From the NCBI GenBank assembly GCA_949775045.1, contig OX459096.1:31331475-31395474 (forward strand): DNA of 64,000 nucleotides, written 5' to 3'. How positions within the stretch are numbered: the stretch's first letter is position 1; every line of letters begins with the position of its first letter. Origin of the DNA: Metridium senile (lineage: Eukaryota; Cnidaria; Anthozoa; Actiniaria; Metridiidae). The position numbers and the translations under genes are program-made. Below are positions 1 to 10,386 of this stretch, in pieces. The notes beneath the pieces are model-generated. The model did no database searches. It was not told where the DNA came from and saw only the letters and a program-made list of their open reading frames with translations.

Positions 1-606
1 ATAATCATTGTTTAGTATAAATACAAAGGTGATTATTTCACAAAGTAAAAAATACCAGCCATTTTTGAAGATAAACTGTTCATTTGTTATTTCTAAAAGC
101 GTGTGAAACACTGTAGGCGACTATTGCAAAATAGTGCAAAGTTCTCGAACCAATCAGCACAAGGGATTTATATAATCACATGGATATTTATACTTATTAA
201 CTAGTACAAAGTTTTGGGAGCATTTAGTATTAGTATTCTAACATGTGAGAATGTCCAAACATCATCCATACAAATTTGAACATTGATGCTATTTTATAAG
301 GGTTCAAGAAATCAACAAAATAAATCTAGTTTTTGCAGTTTTACTACAGTGATTGTAATCAACTAATAATATTTAAAAAATATATATTGCAGGTTTGTTA
401 TTGTCTAAGGATTTACAAAAAAAACACACAATATATAAGTGTTAAGTTATATAAGATTAGACATATCAGCTTTGTTGCCATTAACATAACATTTATCAGA
501 ATTTTGTAACTGTAGAAAACTAGACAAAAATATTACTGTCGAATATATAAATATTGCAACAGAATTATGCATATAAATATTAATTTAAATGGAACATCAA
601 ACTAAC
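1..606 (-). other. Intron 1 of the CDK12/13-like gene (partial)
   Basis: AT-rich sequence downstream (minus strand) of the splice donor GTTAGT that ends the first CDK12/13 coding exon at 607. I see no further exon, so the remaining kinase exons should lie beyond the left edge of the window. Confidence 0.7.
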
Positions 607-2425
607 CTGTGATTTTATCCTTGGCCTTGTAAACTTGTCCATACGTTCCTTCTCCTATTTGCTCAATAATTTGAAACATATCCACACATCTTTCACCCCA
701 TTCAGGATCTGCTGGTGTCTTTGGTGTGGTATCAGGGGTGGACATTGGTGTACCACTACTACTAGATGCAGATTGCTGTCTCTTTAATGGTACCAGCCGT
801 GGGTGAGACTTATTATTACTAGTTTTACCAGGCGATGGTGAGAAGACCATAGGAGAATCACTTGGAGAGCCAGGTAACTCAGGCGGAAGTGGTAATGGAG
901 GTAAAGCTGGTGCAGGAGGAGGGGGAGGTCTTTCGTCATCAGGTGGTAAAGGAGGGGGCTCATCTGATGGCGGTGGAGGAGGTGGTACTGAATTAGATGG
1001 TAGAGGAGGTGGAGTGTTTCTAGGTAAAGAACTTGGTCTTGATCTAGTAGACTCAGTCCCTGTTGAATCCGGTGTTCCAAACTTTTGCTCTTTTATGCTA
1101 AGAGCTGAGACTCTATCATGAGTTAGATCAACTTTAGGCTTAGGTGTCCTTTCAATGGAAGACTGTAACAAATCTTTACTTGGTTTTGAAGTATTTTTGT
1201 GTGTTTTGTCACTAGTACTACTAGAATAATAGTCTCTACCTTTGCCATCATTTAAGTCTTTACCAGAATTGAAATGTTTTGATCGACTAGAACTCTTTGA
1301 ATCTGACCTGGATTCTGAAGTTCTCCGTTCCCGCACATCATAATGATCCTTATTAGAATAGTTTTGTTTATGTCCTGAATTCTTGGCACCACTAGATTTT
1401 CTCATTGAAGAATTATAAGGTGAATTCCAAGGTCTTGAAGTCCTGCCTGGTGAACGTCCTCTATTTCCAGATGATCGATAAGGTGATGGTGATCTACTTT
1501 TGTGTTTAGACTTTCTATATGGTGAAACTGACCTACGATTCTTGCGATATGGTTGTGGCGATATACTTCTATTTCTAGAGTTCCAGTATGGTGAGGGTGA
1601 TCTTGATCGTTGACGTTGCATTCTATATGGAGAAACCTTTATAGGTGAATATGAAGTCTTTCTTTTAGATCTATAAGGTGAATACCTAGGAGGAGATGCC
1701 ACTGGAGATCTTTGAGGTGATCTGTATACAGGTGATCTTGGTCTGTATGGTGATCGTATAGGTGATCTTGATTTGTGTTCATATGGTGATCTAGACCATG
1801 TACGTAAAGGAGACTTTGCATGATAAGGTGATCTTACCATTTGTGGTGATCTTTCTGGAGTAGTTGATCGTGTTCTGTAAGCTCGAGGTAAAGGTGGTGG
1901 AGATTTAGAGTCTACTTTTCTTTGCTTTGTAAACGTTTCTTGTGGAGGAGATAATGGTGATACACGATCGTACGTTGCTTTTTTGCCCGCGTATTTTGAC
2001 GGTGCTTGTTGCGGCGATGGACTGTCTTTCCATCTTGACTTGGAAACTGGTGACAGTGAGGGTTGTCTGACATTTGCTTCTGATTGCGACGTCTTTTGTC
2101 GCTTTTTCCTTTTCTTTTTCACATCAGATGGTATATTATCCTTTTCCTTTTTCGACTTCTTTTTCTTCTCGCTCGATTTTGCTTTTTTCAACACCGCTGT
2201 AGGCGAAGGGCTGCGGGATATAGAGCTATACTTTCGTTCGAGCCCTTGCCCTTCATGATCTGAGGCAGAAGATATGTCCTCATAATGGCCCTTTAGTTTT
2301 ACTTCAGGGCTGACTTGTTTCACTGATTTTTTATGCTTCTTTGCTTTATGCGAGGACTTTTTGTTTTTGCTGTGGTTTCGAGAATTTGGGCTACCACTAG
2401 CATTTTCATGTCGAGAACTCGGCAT
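607..2425 (-). CDS. CDK12: CDK12/CDK13-like kinase, first coding exon (partial)
   Basis: Encodes about 606 residues from ATG at 2425 to the donor at 607/606 (phase 1). The N-terminal ~120 residues are Lys/Ser-rich. Residues ~140-340 hold many SP, RSP and SPYR repeats like an RS domain. Residues ~480-540 are proline-rich. The exon ends in the kinase P-loop, [14 protein letters not shown], right after FQIIEQI. RS repeats, proline-rich stretch and this P-loop context are typical of CDK12/13, the cyclin K-dependent kinase that phosphorylates the RNA polymerase II C-terminal domain. The PITAIRE helix and catalytic loop should lie in exons to the left, outside the window. Many invertebrates have one CDK12/13 gene, so I do not choose between the two vertebrate names. 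It diverges from YAE1. Confidence 0.9.
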
Positions 2426-2667
2426 CTCAAGAATATTTTGCCCTTACTCTCATTTACATAGTTCAATTTTTCAAAAAATTACTCAAACAAAGAGATGAAA
2501 TTTTGGTCATGGACAATTATTTATGATGGAGTCATATAAGCGAAAAACAAGACGGATGGAAACAGATACGTTTCATATCATCATTCCGCCATCAGTCGGC
2601 GCCATTTTGAATCGCAAAGCATTTGTGATTCCTTGTTGCGCAGGCGCAGACGTCACAGAATTTCAAA
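2426..2667. promoter_or_regulatory. Bidirectional CDK12/13 - YAE1 promoter
   Basis: 242 bp separate the two divergent start codons. The segment is more GC-rich than its surroundings. It has an NRF1-like GCGCAGGCGCAG at about 2638-2649, a CRE-like GACGTCAC next to it, and two ATGGCG-type (YY1-like) motifs, one over the YAE1 start codon and one at about 2604 in opposite orientation. No TATA box is obvious. Motif names are matches to known consensus sequences; function is inferred. Confidence 0.6.
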
Positions 2668-5600
2668 ATGGCGGACGATTTTGAGTATGATGAAGATTTA
2701 GAAATCGATTTTAGACGATTAAAAGACGACCATTTAAAGGTATTATTGCGATTTTTAACACAATTTATGCTGAAGAAAATATTGTTATCTTTATGTTTTT
2801 CTCAAAGTTTATAAGAAAGCAATTAATAACAATTGCACGTGGGTATGTACAAAAAGTAAATCATCCGTTTCATGCATCTGTAATATTTTTTGTGCACTTC
2901 TTTCCAGTTTTTATACCACAAAGATTTCATTTTTTAGATTCCCTGTTTTTAGCCTAATGCAAGGTTCTTTTTCTACGTGAATGGAGATGTACAGAATATG
3001 AAAGAAAACAAATGTACATGAGTATAGACACGTACATGAATAATTTAAGCAGGCAATCTCAGGTCATGTGATGGTTTAGGTCTGGCATCTTGGTAGAAAA
3101 GCAACTTATTAGTGACTTCAATTCCCAGAGCATGTTGCCTAGGAGTAGCCAGTTGTGAAATACAACAACAACAAAAAAAAACAGTCATCCTGATATATTA
3201 TTGCACTGGGTTAGAGTCAGCCATTATACACTAGCTATTTCTCAAAATTTGTCGCCACAGCTAGTCAAAGCTATCAAGCTAGTTGTATACATACAACAAA
3301 AATTTAATATAGATAATGATTTGATTACAGGGGGAAAATGCCGACATCCTTTGCAGGCCTCAGAGTGTGGACTGTATTTTGATTGGGTGTATTTAAAACC
3401 GATGATAGCTAGTTATTATCTTTTCAAGTTACATGTATATTTCTGTTATTTGTGATGTATTATTTAAGGCAGGAGATGCCTTGCATGGGACGTAGAGTCC
3501 TGTTCACGCTTTCCCCTTTGGGTGATCCAAATTTTTAGTGTTGTAAATTTTCTTTGTACTTTTTATATCTCTTATTATGTAGTAGTTTAATATCACTCAA
3601 TAAAATTGTTGAGAAAAAAAACTACTGGGTATGATTGCTTCAAATGCTTGTATAAATGTCCTCAAAATCAATTTTTCTAGGCTGGGTATAAAGTGGGTTT
3701 GGAATCTGGAGAAGAGTCTGCACTACAGCAAGGATTCAATGAAGGTTTTGCTGACAGTGTTAGTATTGGACAAGCCACCTCAAAACTATTGGGATCTATT
3801 AGGTATTACTTAGTTAACTTAAATTATCTAAACATGCCAATAATATCTGCAGGAAAATAGGCTAATAATGCCAAGTGAAAAGTTAAATAAAACGCAGCCT
3901 GGTTGTGGATAGGGATATGCCACCAGAGGTCTGAATAGCTGACCCCATTCAAGAAAAAAAGAATGGACCCTTTCTAATGAAAATGTTTTTTATGTAACAT
4001 GATTTTGTACCTGTCAGAGTTATTTTTACTCTGTTGCTTTTTGGGGGTAGAAATCGACAAGGCTTTATCAGTTATTTTTATTTGTGCGTACCTTTTAGGA
4101 GTCATTTTCAAAACCTCCGCTGATCACCCCTACCACTTGGACAAAGAGAGCACACCCCCCAGGGGAGTCAGTGTGCTTTCAGGCGTTAGTAGTTTATTCA
4201 TATTTGCATATAACTAATAATTAAGTCTTGTGGTTGTGAATGATTCTCTGTTGAAAACTGTTTTAAGGTGATTTCGTTTTTGTTTCAATGATGGATTTTT
4301 TGATGGATTTTTTTTTATCCCAAACTTTAATAGTTAATTTAATCTTTAAATTAAATTTCCTTTTCACAAGCTTTCATACTTATTGGCATATTCATGTGAA
4401 CTGTTCACTAGTGCTCGTAATCATTATCATTACAGTAATTTTTTTTGAGTAGTCAAAAGTTATATGCTGTTTTTATTGACTAAGTAAGTTTTCAACCAAC
4501 ACCCTGATAATGGACAATAATTCTGAAGACAAAAAACATTCATTGACAAGTAGTTATTATTTGTTTTTAAAATTCATAAGCTAGCTTTACTAGAATATAC
4601 ACAATTGGCAATTACATGAAATTTGTAACACCATAAAAAATGGTGCCTTACTTTACTATAGTTTTGCTCTTAGCCTTTCATAGTTTTACTAATGTATAGA
4701 TTGCTAAGATATGCAGTTTTCGCCCCCAATATAACACCTTGAAAATGAATGAGAATAATGATAATATCATTGTTAAAAGGTTTTTAATAATAGTACAAAT
4801 AGTAGGTTTAACAAGCATTATAAGTGAACTATTAAAACAGGTGAAAAGCAAAAATTACTATTGAGCGTATATATTTCTTAAGAATTGCATACATATCCAA
4901 ATTTATAAAAAAGCTTTCCTTTTCTTCAAGATTTTTGTTTCCTTACCTTTCCATTCCTTTTTTTCTTGTCATTCATTTTTATTATTATTTATTTATTTCA
5001 CAATTTGCCAAGGCAGGTAAAATTACAATAGGACATAACGGAACCTACTAGGTAAAATTACCCTATCCTGTCCCCTAAGAATAATAAAAGACCCAACCCA
5101 CTTACACGCACAGAGAGCCAAAAAAAAAAAATACGTAGAAAAAAAAATTACATTTTTAACATTTACATGTATTGAAAGGATTTGGACGACGGCATTTTAC
5201 ACAAACTACTGTAATTTAAATGAACGGATGTCGTCGGGATCAAATTTCTTTGGTTTGTTGTAGTGTATCAATTGATTTTTTTTATCATTTACGGCATGGT
5301 TGTATTACAAAAGTGAAATCATTCTGAAATAGCTAATAACAGTTGTTTCTATCTTTTGTTTTCAGTGCTGTTCTGTGCTATCTTAATTCCAAGAAAATAC
5401 AAAACCACAGCGAAGTGAAAAAACAACTGTTAACGATAAGAGGGGATGTTGAACAACTTGAACAGAAATATTTAAAAGACTACGAAGAATTAGTCGCTTT
5501 TCCTAACGATAGTGGCGTAAAAATGGCTGAAAGTTGTTCAACTGAGAATGTAAAAAGTGGGGGGAGATGCTGCGGAAACAATGCAAAAGAAGATGGTTTG

Positions 5601-5786
5601 GGGTGCTGTTCTGAAGAAAATGACTGTGAAAATGGACAACAAATTAACTGCTGTTCTCAAAACACCGAAGCATCTCTTGCGATAAAAGACAAAACGAAAA
5701 GACTTCTAGATACGTTACACAAAGAGGTCGAAACAATCGAAGAACGCCTAACTGTTCTAATAGAGAAGCATGTACTTCATTCGTAG
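2668..5786 (+). CDS. YAE1: YAE1 domain-containing protein (cytosolic Fe-S adaptor)
   Basis: Three coding exons: 2668-2739, 3681-3802, 5366-5786; 204 aa, all phases close. The start is the ATG in AAAATGGCGG, giving MADDFEYDEDLEIDFRRLKD. Exon 2 carries the deca-GX3 signature (AGYKVGLESGEESALQQGF, then NEGFADSVSIGQ), with Gly or Ala about every fourth residue. In known systems Yae1 pairs with Lto1 and recruits the ABC protein ABCE1/Rli1 to the cytosolic iron-sulfur targeting complex. Exon 3 encodes two predicted helices flanking a Cys-rich insert (residues ~115-150) with three CC pairs. A polyadenylation signal AATAAA lies at about 5803. Intron 2 holds a low-complexity stretch near 4970-5150. 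Confidence 0.88.
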
Positions 5787-6412
5787 TGAGGAATAATTAT
5801 GAAATAAAATGTTTAAAGTATAATAATAATGCCCTGACTTCTAAGTGAAAGATGACAATGATACATCCTTTTATTCACTAATTAATCTTATTTATTTTGT
5901 CCATTTTTTACTTTTACTTTTGTATTTATAATTATCTATTGCATTACCATTTATTATTCGAGTATTCGAGGTGTTAAAACGTTTTTTAATTTAATTTAAT
6001 TTTTTAATTTAATTTTGTAATCTGTAATTGCTAGAAATATATCGCCGGAACAATAGCCTCGATGCACTTGACAAAGATAATTACTGTAAATATTTCGAGT
6101 GTAATTGATGCCCTATTAAATATTACTGGAAAAAAGTAAAAACAATTCGGGACTCGAACCCACGACCTTTGCGATTATACCAGTAAGTTCGAATGTTGTT
6201 CAAAGCCCGAATGTTTTTTCATGTGTTTTCCCGTAGTCTAAGGCCCCTTATTCGGACTACATAGTATCATACTATGATAGTATACCATATGATAGTATTA
6301 TGGTATGATTATGCGGTTCTCATAAAATCCAACAGCAATTCCTCATGAATAAAAACTATAATTCAGTTATATAAATGGGAACTAGCGAGTAAACTAGTTT
6401 AGGCTGCGTCGG
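5787..6412. other. Intergenic, AT-rich, with short palindromes
   Basis: Holds the YAE1 3' UTR, AT runs, a tRNA-like remnant at 6140-6190 and overlapping ATAGTATCATAC-type palindromes near 6260-6310. No coding region seen. Confidence 0.6.
6140..6190 (-). repeat. tRNA-like 3' half (SINE or tRNA remnant)
   Basis: On the minus strand the segment has a perfect RNA polymerase III B box, GGTTCGAGTCC (6160-6150), followed by a TTTTT tract. The A box and D arm are not recognisable and the acceptor stem does not close, so this is a degenerate tRNA-derived fragment and not a functional tRNA. Confidence 0.4.
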
Positions 6413-6655
6413 TGTTTGATATAGCCTGATTTTCCGGGCAGAGCGGGTCTGTGTCCTACGCTATCGGACCCAGGCCCGCTCTGAAAATCAGGCTATGTTT
6501 GATATAAACGATAGGCAATATAATGAAATTTGTAACACCGAAAAAAAATGTTGACTTACTTTACTGACGTTTCGAGCTTTAGCCCTTCATTGGAGGGTTA
6601 AGTCAACATTTTTTACGGTGTTACAAATTTCATTATATTACCTATCGTTTATAAT
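6375..6655. repeat. Copy 1 of the GACGAAGGG family, interrupted by a hairpin
   Basis: Inverted repeat with arms reading ATAATGAAATTTGTAACACC on both strands, around a GACGTTTCGAGCTTTAGCCC core at about 6565. It is preceded by the family's flanking block AACTAGCGAGTAAACTAG. A second, unrelated hairpin is inserted at 6422-6495. Other copies: 21638-21890, 26518-26670, 26773-26970, 59131-59275; partial copies at 26050 and 54078. Confidence 0.75.
6422..6495. mobile_element. TAGCCTG hairpin MITE with 9-bp target duplication
   Basis: 74-bp hairpin starting TAGCCTGATTTTC and ending with its complement GAAAATCAGGCTA. It is flanked by perfect direct repeats TGTTTGATA at 6413-6421 and 6496-6504. The insertion sits inside a copy of another repeat family whose empty form (TTTGATATAAACGAT or near variants) is seen elsewhere in the window. 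Confidence 0.75.
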
Positions 6656-6778
6656 AATGTTATAATTGAGGATGTTTTATGACCATTTCATTGCATTATT
6701 ACTGCAATTAAACTAATTGAGCGTCATGATAGATAATTGGGAAGGTACAGTTAATAATTAATAATGCTTAACAAAGGT

Positions 6779-6786
6779 ATATATAG
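6779..6786 (+). promoter_or_regulatory. TATA box of the secreted repeat-peptide gene
   Basis: TATATATA lies about 60 bp before the ATG at 6843. The spacing would give a short 5' UTR of about 30 nt. Functional role inferred from position. Confidence 0.5.
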
Positions 6787-6842
6787 AGATAGGGACTTCT
6801 CTAAGATGTTCCAGTAGTCCAGTACCAAGGTGCGCCGTCACA

Positions 6843-7859
6843 ATGATCTCCAACAAGCTGCTTGTACTCGTTATTGTGTTCGTTCTGATGGCGCGTCAAT
6901 TGGAGGCCAAACCTTTTATTTATTCCAAGTATGGTAAATTAGATGATGGGAAAAGAAGTATTATGATAGAGAAGGTAAGAATTTGTATTATTGATGTGAT
7001 GTTTTATGCTAACCATTTTTCTGACCATTTCCTAACTATCTGTTTTATTGAAATAATCTAAACCACATCCTTTCTGCGGTGATAAGTTTATTAGTCGGGC
7101 TAGAAGGCCCGACTCTAGGTTTACCTTTTAGTCAATCTATCTATCTATCTGTCATGTCGCGTATAGTCAGTCCCCCATGATGCTTTGGGAACAAACACAG
7201 GAAGCCCAAAGTAGAATTGTTTAGCCTCCTGTGTTGATTTTATGACTAGCCCGACTTCACGCTCCTAGAGCGTCTAGTTCTTTGCTAAAAACGCAGCCAA
7301 TGCTAATAAAAACTGAGCTAAGTTGTAAGATCTGATGGTATTAATGACATGGTGCAGCACATATCTGTTCTAATTTGTGTATACATATATATATATGCTA
7401 CCTAAACTATGCATGTACCATACCGATTTCATGTTGAGTTGTTGATAAGCAGTATAGTTTTGAGTTCTTATAGCCGCGTGAGAAAACATGAAGTGTAGCT
7501 ATATTATTGTATGGCTACACAATTTACAAAGGCAGCCATTTTTCTTTTTGAAATTGAATGACTGGTAAGCCCTGTATAATTCTTTTTGATATTTCTTTTA
7601 GGACGCAAAACGTGGTGAAAATTTGCTGAATGGAAGAGATCAAAATCGATTTGGAGATCAAAACAGATTTGGTGATGAGAATCGTTTTGGAAGAGATCAG
7701 AATCGAGATGGACAAGATCAAAATCGATCTGGACAAAATCCTTTTGGAGATAGATTTGGAGATCAAAATCGTTTTGGAGATCAAAATCGTTTTGGAGATC
7801 AAAATCGTTTTGGAGATCAAAATCGTTTCGGCGATGCCAAAGTCACTGATCAAAACTGA
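6843..7859 (+). CDS. Secreted precursor with QNRFG/NRFG repeats (candidate neuropeptide precursor)
   Basis: Two exons, 6843-6974 and 7602-7859 (phase 0 join), 129 aa. Residues 1-22 form a clear signal peptide (hydrophobic LLVLVIVFVLM, then RQLEA). GKR at 36-38 and KR at 47-48 are dibasic convertase sites. The rest is repeats: six QNRFG, one ENRFG, and decayed copies NRDG, NRSG, NPFG and DRFG, mostly joined by a single Asp. In cnidarian RFamide precursors, QxRFG units mature to pyroGlu-xRFamide, with acidic residues marking the N-terminal cut. Here most units lack the usual basic residue after Gly; only one reads RFGR. Maturation to QNRFamide is therefore a hypothesis; cutting after Arg would instead give FGDQNR peptides. 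AATAAA is at 7946. Non-hormonal alternatives, such as a structural or disordered secreted protein, remain open. Confidence 0.7.
7092..7252. repeat. Fold-back repeat in the intron of the peptide gene
   Basis: Bounded by GTCGGGCTAG at the left and CTAGCCCGAC at the right. Contains an ACAGGAAGCCCA block resembling the end of the element at 42933, and a short (CTAT)n run. Confidence 0.5.
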
Positions 7860-9162
7860 TTCAGTTGGTAAAAGATTTAGTCTAGATTTAGTATGCGTTC
7901 AAGAGTTAGTATAGACAAAAGTTATTATAATAGTCATCAAGAATCAATAAAAAAATATAAGAAATACCTTATTTAGGACCATTAAAAGTTCTTATCATTT
8001 GAACTTTTAATCAACTTTTAATAAATACCGCTAATGAGAAATAGATTTTTTTTAAACGTGTGTCATAAACTGATATCATGCACCTCCTTAAAAGTTGATG
8101 TTAGTGAAACTGTGAAGTGAACGATATTATACATATGCATTTCAAAAATTAGGTTTTCGTAGTGAATGTCGCCTGCTCGAAAGACCCACAGTTCCAGTCC
8201 TTTCGGTCATGCAATCAACGTTCATTTCCATGCACAATATTTTTTGAAATAGTTAAATGCAGATTGACATTAAGAAAATAGCAAGTTTCTCGTACAAGTA
8301 CCATTTAGCAATCATGCATGGTATAAAATTGAATACTTTGTATATGTAGGATAATTTCACGGTGGAGCAAAAACAGCAGAAAGCTGTTGCGTTTTCATTG
8401 AATCTTGCGCATGCTTTCTAGGTATTTTTTTAAATTAAATGCGCAAAAAATTGCTAATCACTCCGATCAGCTGTTTTACGATGTCATTACTTCTCGCTGC
8501 GTTTTTGTGAGTCACACCAACGCATGAACTATAGCGGCCTTAGCAACTATGTATCCCGCGTGCAGCCTGAATTAACTCTCGTACTGATACAAGAGGTAAT
8601 TATTACAGCAAGTATTGCAATGACGCAATTGACCAGACCTGACTACGACGCAATCTTTTCAATACCAAGCCTTGCAGCTTGGGGATGTCTGTCGTTTCCT
8701 ATATACGTCTAGAATATATGTTTGTTCTTTCTAAGTCCCCTATGATGAACTCGATTTAAGATCTTCTTAGTTTACTTTGCCTCTTTTAGGCGTTTTATCC
8801 CGATTTGCAACTTAATTAAAAAGGGATTAAGCTGGATTAATAATCGTGTATTTTGATATAATAATTACATTAAAATACATTTTTAATCATTAAAAATCTT
8901 CAAATTTTATTCTGACGGGAAAAATACAAACTGTTATAAGACTAGACAGAAGTGCTTTAGGTTATTTTTGTGAAGTAAGACCCCAAATGGATTGGCCGGT
9001 AGTTTGAAGACGGAAAAGAAAATCAATATTGAGATTTAGCGGCTGTCAATCAAAGTTGTACCAGTTTAGTACATGAAGGTTAATATTGACATTATCGGCA
9101 GCAACGTAGTGACCACTAATATGCTCTAAAACAGCTTACTATAATACACATCGGGACTTGTA
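7860..9162. other. Intergenic spacer
   Basis: 3' UTR and polyadenylation signal of the peptide gene, then AT-rich sequence before the ankyrin gene. A 62-codon open frame at 8524 has no recognisable feature and is not annotated. Confidence 0.5.
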
Positions 9163-10386
9163 ATGCTCCTTATTGAAGCCATCAAGAAAGAACGAATTTC
9201 TCAAATATGTTATTTCCTGAAAGTCGACTTTGATGTAAACCTACAGGACGAATATGGTCAAACTGCACTCATTCATTGCTGTTTTGTAAAGCATGCAAGA
9301 AAGCGTTTATACATTTTGAAGCTGTTACTAAGCACTGATGAAGTAGATGTCAACTGTAGAGACAAGTATGGCCGAAGTGCGCTATCGTGGATATGTACTT
9401 TAGGTCTGATAGACTTGTTCAGTACAATCATTGATGACTATAATGGGCAAGTTGACTTACGTACACAAGATAACGAGGGAAACACGTTATTGATGTTGGC
9501 TGTTTTGTCCACAAGCACAAGTATGGTAGAATGCCTCTTAAAGACACTTTCAAACTGCGGCCTGCTGTACCAAGTGAATAGCGTGAACAAAAAGGGGATA
9601 TCTCCTCTGTTAGTAGCATTTCGTAGACGAGATAAAGAATGCGCTGATTTGCTGATGTGTCAAGGCTGTGCTGTAGTATCTAGTGTTTTAAAAAACCTGT
9701 ATAAACATCCCACCTCTACCGACCTGAGCCAACGTCTACCTGCACGAGGCCAAGCCTATCATACCAAATTAAGATCAATACAAAGACATGATGATGGTTA
9801 TAATTCAAAACTACCAAGTGAGGAAGAGTTTTTGCAGTTTTTATATAGCACCCCAAAAGCAACAAAAGACGCTGATCATAACCTAGCAAATAACTTTGCG
9901 GACATTATTGCCTTAAGGCCTGCAAGACCAGTTCACATAACTCAAGGTTTTTTTTGTTCTAACGTTGCTATGGTAACCAAGGCTTTTCGTCCAAGCAGAC
10001 TTGATACCCAGAAGTCTTTTGAAAACCTGTACAGCATCTACTCGACCCAACTCTCTTGTTCATACCGACAGAGCACAATACAAATACCCTCACCCCCTCC
10101 CAGTGAGGAAACGATTGTTACCCTTCCAAGGAGACGTAGCTTACTTCATCGATCGTCTAATTTGTCTCAAAGCAGCTCTAAAACGTCGCCATCCAAAAGA
10201 AGTTCGGCCGGTTCGAGTATAGTTCTGACACCCGTACAGGAATCTGCGGAAGACCAACACTTGCGCATGAAACATTCAAGAAATACACGTGCGTCGAGTG
10301 TACAAATCACTAAACAGATTCCTCGTTTGTCGATAAACAAAAGAAGTAGGTCATCAACATTTAGTCAGTTGATCGTCAAAGAATGA
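9163..10386 (+). CDS. Ankyrin-repeat protein, single exon (ANKRD34-like layout)
   Basis: 407 aa, intronless, unlike most neighbours. Residues ~3-170 contain four to five ankyrin repeats: DVNLQDEYGQTALIHCC, DVNCRDKYGRSALSWIC, DLRTQDNEGNTLLMLAV, and a last one with NKKGISPLLVAFRRRDKECADLL. Residues ~175-407 lack repeats and are Ser/Arg-rich with basic patches such as LPRRRSLLHRSS and SINKRSRSSTFSQ, which look like phosphorylation sites. No membrane segment or signal peptide. An N-terminal ankyrin block followed by a long basic, Ser-rich tail resembles the ANKRD34 layout, but the match is loose and I do not claim orthology. Partner proteins and function are unknown. The start is the first ATG of the frame. 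An intronless gene could be a retrocopy; no poly-A tail is evident downstream. Confidence 0.75.
   Translation: MLLIEAIKKERISQICYFLKVDFDVNLQDEYGQTALIHCCFVKHARKRLYILKLLLSTDEVDVNCRDKYGRSALSWICTLGLIDLFSTIIDDYNGQVDLRTQDNEGNTLLMLAVLSTSTSMVECLLKTLSNCGLLYQVNSVNKKGISPLLVAFRRRDKECADLLMCQGCAVVSSVLKNLYKHPTSTDLSQRLPARGQAYHTKLRSIQRHDDGYNSKLPSEEEFLQFLYSTPKATKDADHNLANNFADIIALRPARPVHITQGFFCSNVAMVTKAFRPSRLDTQKSFENLYSIYSTQLSCSYRQSTIQIPSPPPSEETIVTLPRRRSLLHRSSNLSQSSSKTSPSKRSSAGSSIVLTPVQESAEDQHLRMKHSRNTRASSVQITKQIPRLSINKRSRSSTFSQLIVKE

Noticed and set aside
784..2258. Several 60-98 codon frames inside the CDK12/13 exon
   Set aside because: Shadow frames created by proline-rich and SP-repeat codons.
7524..7853. 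Ile/Ser/Lys repetitive minus-strand frame
   Set aside because: Antisense of the QNRFG repeat exon.
8524..8712. 62-codon frame between the peptide and ankyrin genes
   Set aside because: No signal peptide, motif or convincing splice context.
9961..9980. RFX/X-box-like GTTGCTATGGTAAC
   Set aside because: Falls inside the ankyrin coding sequence; probably chance.
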